Notes under the pieces: generated by a model
Seen by the model: only the letters and a program-made list of their open reading frames with translations
Told to the model about the DNA's origin: nothing
The model's database searches: none
From: Alistipes sp.
GTDB lineage: Bacteria > Bacteroidota > Bacteroidia > Bacteroidales > Rikenellaceae
Length of the DNA stretch: 34,005 nt
Assembly: GCA_017416915.1 (NCBI GenBank)
Contig: JAFQAN010000021.1
Location: 1-34,005 of the forward strand
Reading direction: 5' to 3'
Shown: positions 31,265-34,005 of the stretch, piece after piece
How the letters are laid out: each line of letters opens with the position of its first letter
Position numbering within the stretch: the first letter of the stretch is position 1
Made by a program: the position numbers and the translations under genes

Positions 31265-31294
31265 CAAAGATAGTATAAAATTTCAGAATCCAAA
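31265..31294 (-). promoter_or_regulatory. Promoter of the porin/transporter operon
   Basis: On the minus strand TTTG (31294-31291), an 18-base spacer and TATCTTTG (31272-31265). Transcription would start about 50 bases before the porin start codon. Confidence 0.7.
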
Positions 31295-31317
31295 ATTCAA
31301 AATTCCATATTATTTCG

Positions 31318-31325
31318 TATATTTG
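31318..31325 (+). promoter_or_regulatory. -7 box for the Omp28-like lipoprotein gene
   Basis: TATATTTG, followed by an A/T-rich leader of about 170 bases before 31500. No clear -33 box. The porin promoter lies divergently 24 bases away. No other feature is seen in this leader. Confidence 0.55.
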
Positions 31326-31499
31326 CAAAAGATAATTTTGTAAGATGCGCTCTTACGTGGTAAAATCAATGTGGCGAGTTGCTATAAACTCGGTCGAGTT
31401 GAATTTTGAAGTCCACGAGCGACGAAAATTTAAGCTATTGATAACTAATAATTTATTGCTAATTTATAAATACCACTTCATTAGGTTAATCGAGAAATT

Positions 31500-33008
31500 A
31501 TGAAAAATCTCTTTTTTACACTTTTTACTATCGGCGTGATGCTCTTTACGGCGTGTGAGGAGCAGAGTAACACCCCCAATGATGGTCCGAATGATAACCC
31601 TATCGACAAGCCTATCGATAAGCCAGACACCCCGACAGGGTTGCAGGCTATTCAGTTTGCAGATGGTGCGGAGCTGTCGGTAAGTTATCCTGGCGATGTG
31701 TTGTCGGCGGCGCAGCTATCGCTTGATATTGTTGCCACTCCGAGTTCTGCGGCTGAGAGTTTAGTGCAGTACTACCAGGCGATGCTGAGCGTTCAGTCGA
31801 TGACGGCAGAGGGCGAGAGCGTGGCGTTGGATGTTGTTAAGTGTGAGGCTAATAGCACCGATGGTGGGGTTACGGCAACCTTGTCGGCAGAGGCTCTATT
31901 GCCCTACATCTATGGCGGTGAGCGTAGCTTCGATGTCGTAGCAGCTGTTGTCGAGGATGGCAAGACCTTTACGACCGATATGAAGAGGGTGGTTGCAGAG
32001 CCTTTGGCAATTGAGCTTAGCGCCCCTGAGACTGTCGAATTTGGCAAGCCTATTGAGTTTGAGGTAAAGATTGGCAGTCAGGTTATGGGCAGCGAGGTGG
32101 AGCTATACAATGCTGCAAATAGGTCAAAGATAACTAACCCTTACACCCCTGAGACCGTTGGTACGCATACGTTCTATGCACAGTATTATGCTACAACATC
32201 TGAGAGTGTTGCAGTAGAAGTCATCGGTGAGGGTCCCGTTGAGGATGTTGTTCTTGACCCTCAGGTGTCGAGTGTCGATTTCAAAAACCGAGTACTCATC
32301 ATCGAGCATACAGGTACGTCGTGCGTTAATTGCCCATATATGATGGATGCGTTGGAGGAGCTTAGCCAGAGCAACTATGCCGACCGCTACAACCTCGCGG
32401 CAGCACATTATAGCGCACTGGCAAGTGGCGATCCAGCCCGCTCGGCGGCGGCGACACTTATCGGCTTTGCTCGTGGTGTATCCAGCTTCCCCGCAGCAAC
32501 GTTCAACTATCGTTACTCTAAGATTGCAGGGTCGAGCCTCGCAAACTTGAAGACGCATATCGCCTATACGTGGAAGGCTACGGCACAGGCGAGTGCAGGC
32601 GTTGTAGTTGAGGATGAAGGCTCTTCGTTGAGTGTCGATGTGTTGGTTAAGTCGGGCGTTACACAGCCCTACCGCATAGCTTGCTGGCTCTTGGAGGATA
32701 ACATCTATGGTATGCAGAGTGGTGCAAGGCAGCCTAAGCACAACTATCACAACCACGCTGTGCGTGCGATTACGGGTGCTAACGAGCAGACCGCTGATAT
32801 TGTCGGCGAGGAGCTTGGCGAGATTGCGGCAGGCGAAAGCGTCTCATATTCGGTATCAATTCCCGTAGATGCCGCGTGGAATAACGATGAGTTAAGTGTT
32901 CTTGTGGTACTCGCGGCGCCAAGTGCCGACTATAACAATGAGTACGAGGTGGTAAACACCATCCTCTGCCACAACAATAGCACTAAGTGTATCGAGTACA
33001 ACGAGTAG
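31500..33008 (+). CDS. Omp28-like lipoprotein with thioredoxin-type CxxC domain (502 aa)
   Basis: The signal segment ends at the lipobox FTAC with Cys19, followed by an Asn/Asp/Pro-rich spacer (about 23-46) with repeated Pro-Ile-Asp-Lys. Two beta domains (about 48-165 and 168-243) precede a thioredoxin-like/Omp28 domain: VLIIEHTGTSCVNCPYMMDA with Cys275 and Cys278, then YRYSKIAGSS and a C-terminal immunoglobulin-like part. The family is found on the surface of Bacteroidales. The CxxC suggests disulfide or metal chemistry, but function is not established. A bidirectional terminator follows 25 bases after the stop. Confidence 0.82.
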   Translation: MKNLFFTLFTIGVMLFTACEEQSNTPNDGPNDNPIDKPIDKPDTPTGLQAIQFADGAELSVSYPGDVLSAAQLSLDIVATPSSAAESLVQYYQAMLSVQSMTAEGESVALDVVKCEANSTDGGVTATLSAEALLPYIYGGERSFDVVAAVVEDGKTFTTDMKRVVAEPLAIELSAPETVEFGKPIEFEVKIGSQVMGSEVELYNAANRSKITNPYTPETVGTHTFYAQYYATTSESVAVEVIGEGPVEDVVLDPQVSSVDFKNRVLIIEHTGTSCVNCPYMMDALEELSQSNYADRYNLAAAHYSALASGDPARSAAATLIGFARGVSSFPAATFNYRYSKIAGSSLANLKTHIAYTWKATAQASAGVVVEDEGSSLSVDVLVKSGVTQPYRIACWLLEDNIYGMQSGARQPKHNYHNHAVRAITGANEQTADIVGEELGEIAAGESVSYSVSIPVDAAWNNDELSVLVVLAAPSADYNNEYEVVNTILCHNNSTKCIEYNE

Positions 33009-33033
33009 TCGGGAGCGTGGTGTAAAACAAAAA

Positions 33034-33065
33034 AAACGGTTGCAGATGTGCAACCGTTTTTTTTT
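33034..33065. terminator. Bidirectional terminator
   Basis: ACGGTTGCA / TGCAACCGT stem with loop GATG, A-tract on the left and T-tract on the right. It serves the Omp28-like gene and, on the other strand, the tRNA gene. Confidence 0.92.
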
Positions 33066-33069
33066 GTTG

Positions 33070-33143
<74 letters not shown>

Positions 33144-33167
33144 AACGCTTTGAAGCATTTGTGGGTG

Positions 33168-33175
33168 CAAAGATA
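33168..33175 (-). promoter_or_regulatory. -7 box for tRNA-Met
   Basis: TATCTTTG on the minus strand, 25 bases upstream of the tRNA 5' end. Confidence 0.6.
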
Positions 33176-33234
33176 GTAAAAAAATCAATATACAAAGCCA
33201 AAATGCAAAATAATTTTATCGGTAGTGGAAATTA

Positions 33235-33470
33235 TGGGGCAACGGCAGTGCTGCTAAGCGTGGTTGGTGTGCGGTATTTGGGGTAGGTAGCCCCCTGTTC
33301 CTCTTGCTAGTCGATTCGACCCTCTCGCCCTCTCCTCGTATTGCCACCTTGCAGTCTCGTCATCCTCTTGTTCAGTCGCCTCGCTATCTTCTCGCCCCGT
33401 CGCTTTGTTGTATCCCCTGCTATTGGCGTCGCCTGCTCTGTTGTTCGCCTTTCTGCCCCCCCTTATATAT
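33235..33470. other. Pyrimidine-rich tract upstream of the rRNA promoters
   Basis: From about 33290 to 33470 the plus strand is mostly C and T, with recurring short words of the type CTCGYC and TCGCC. No gene, hairpin or promoter is evident. It may be relic low-complexity sequence related to the repeat arrays, or an upstream element of the rRNA operon. Confidence 0.4.
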
Positions 33471-33537
33471 ATAAATATAGGTATGCCTCCCCCTTTTTGA
33501 AAAAAGCAGATTATTTTGAAAATTTTTTAATAAAATG

Positions 33538-33568
33538 TTTGGATGATAAGAAATAAGTGCTACCTTTG
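33538..33568 (+). promoter_or_regulatory. rRNA promoter P1
   Basis: TTTG at 33538-33541 and TACCTTTG at 33561-33568, spacer 19 bases, followed by GCACCCGC. Confidence 0.85.
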
Positions 33569-33612
33569 CACCCGCAATCAGAAAGCAAGACGCTTCTGGT
33601 GGCACAGAAAAG

Positions 33613-33667
33613 GGTTCTTAGAGATATTTTGAAAAAAGTTTCCAAAATATTTGGTGGTTTCAAAAAA
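33613..33667 (+). repeat. Duplicated promoter block, copy 1 (P2 upstream part)
   Basis: Begins GGTTCTTAGA and ends GGTGGTTTCAAAAA. It is nearly identical to 33721-33777. Confidence 0.85.
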
Positions 33668-33681
33668 GCGTTTTATCTTTG
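33650..33681 (+). promoter_or_regulatory. rRNA promoter P2
   Basis: TTTG at 33650-33653 and TATCTTTG at 33674-33681, spacer 20 bases, again followed by CACCCGC. Confidence 0.88.
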
Positions 33682-33720
33682 CACCCGCTTTCGCCTCTAA
33701 AAACGGCGAGCAGCGCAAAA

Positions 33721-33777
33721 GGTTCTTAGAAAAACATTTTTTGAAAAAGTTTCCAAAATATTTGGTGGTTTCAAAAA
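33721..33777 (+). repeat. Duplicated promoter block, copy 2 (P3 upstream part)
   Basis: Second copy of the block at 33613-33667 with a few small differences. Confidence 0.85.
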
Positions 33778-33792
33778 TATGTCTTACCTTTG
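33761..33792 (+). promoter_or_regulatory. rRNA promoter P3
   Basis: TTTG at 33761-33764 and TACCTTTG at 33785-33792, spacer 20 bases, followed by CACCAC. A hairpin CGCTCAAA/TTTGAGCG (33803-33820) lies in the early leader. Confidence 0.88.
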
Positions 33793-33857
33793 CACCACTT
33801 TCCGCTCAAAAATTTGAGCGAAGTGAAATAGGAAGTTCTGATGAAAATTAGAATATC

Positions 33858-33866
33858 GTTCTTTGA
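33858..33866 (+). promoter_or_regulatory. boxA-like element in the rRNA leader
   Basis: GTTCTTTGA, often found in Bacteroidota rRNA leaders and similar to boxA antitermination sites. A small hairpin CATCTC/GAGATG with loop GCAA follows at 33894-33909. Confidence 0.45.
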
Positions 33867-33964
33867 AGATTTTGAGCAGCTATAAGTTTTATCCATCTCG
33901 CAAGAGATGATTTCAAAACAATACCTTTGAGATTAGAGCTACGATTTATAATTCAAAATTTTTT

Positions 33965-34005
33965 ACAATGGAGAGATTGATCCTGGCTCAGGATGAACGC
34001 TAGCG
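33965..34005 (+). rRNA. rrs: 16S ribosomal RNA, 5' end only
   Basis: The sequence from AGAGATTGATCC through GGCTCAGGATGAACGC is the conserved 5' end of bacterial 16S rRNA. The mature end is placed by analogy with E. coli numbering. The gene runs off the window. Confidence 0.95.

Overview
The window is a chromosomal segment of a Bacteroidota bacterium, most likely of the order Bacteroidales. An Alistipes/Rikenellaceae-type genome would fit, but the sequence alone does not prove it. The evidence is: (a) repeated Bacteroidota-type promoters with a TAnnTTTG -7 box, some with a TTTG/TTG -33 box about 18-20 bases upstream; (b) typical families such as an Omp28-like lipoprotein, the NagB/PIG-L fusion, DUF4956 next to a VTC domain, DUF2490 and OprO/P-like porins; (c) A-rich translation starts with little Shine-Dalgarno sequence; (d) the 5' end of a 16S rRNA gene at the right edge.

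Layout. 1-626: a structured, low-complexity repeat element (copy 1). 627-3326: two rightward surface lipoproteins. 3449-6226: leftward amino-sugar genes (nagB and a NagB-like/PIG-L fusion). 6407-14699: a long leftward gene series holding a PAS protein, a Rel-type (p)ppGpp enzyme, a methyltransferase, xseB, xseA, a plug/TonB-like exported protein, a DUF2490 outer-membrane protein, DUF4956, a VTC polyphosphate polymerase and a small exported repeat protein. 14828-15913: prfA. 16047-24540: a rightward, self-contained phage-particle cassette with its own promoter and terminator. 24602-26314: galE and a beta-barrel protein. 26330-26881: copy 2 of the repeat element. 27182-31207: leftward membrane genes (polytopic protein, gate-domain transporter, porin). 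31500-33008: Omp28-like lipoprotein. 33070-33143: tRNA-Met. 33538-33792: three tandem rRNA promoters leading into 16S.

Two things stand out. First, a compact eight-gene set lies between prfA and galE. It has two tail/baseplate-like proteins, a ClpP-like prohead protease carrying an N-terminal helix-turn-helix, a major capsid, a portal, a connector, a holin and a lysin. All frames are open and closely packed. I see no terminase, integrase, repressor, tape measure or replication gene. It looks like a domesticated phage-particle operon or a cleanly trimmed prophage. Second, an apparently undescribed repeat element occurs twice, 26 kb apart. Each copy has two hairpin units with a GTAC-N5/6-GTAC core and compensating outer stems, held at a fixed distance from a CTTCTGAC-CCAAG box. 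These are followed by inverted 10-bp repeat arms around an 8-bp tandem array whose copy number differs (5 versus 16).

Other points of interest are a Rel protein whose hydrolase site has lost key residues beside an intact synthetase, a NagB-like domain lacking two catalytic residues fused to a PIG-L deacetylase domain, and a gene series that places polyphosphate synthesis and (p)ppGpp synthesis on the same strand.
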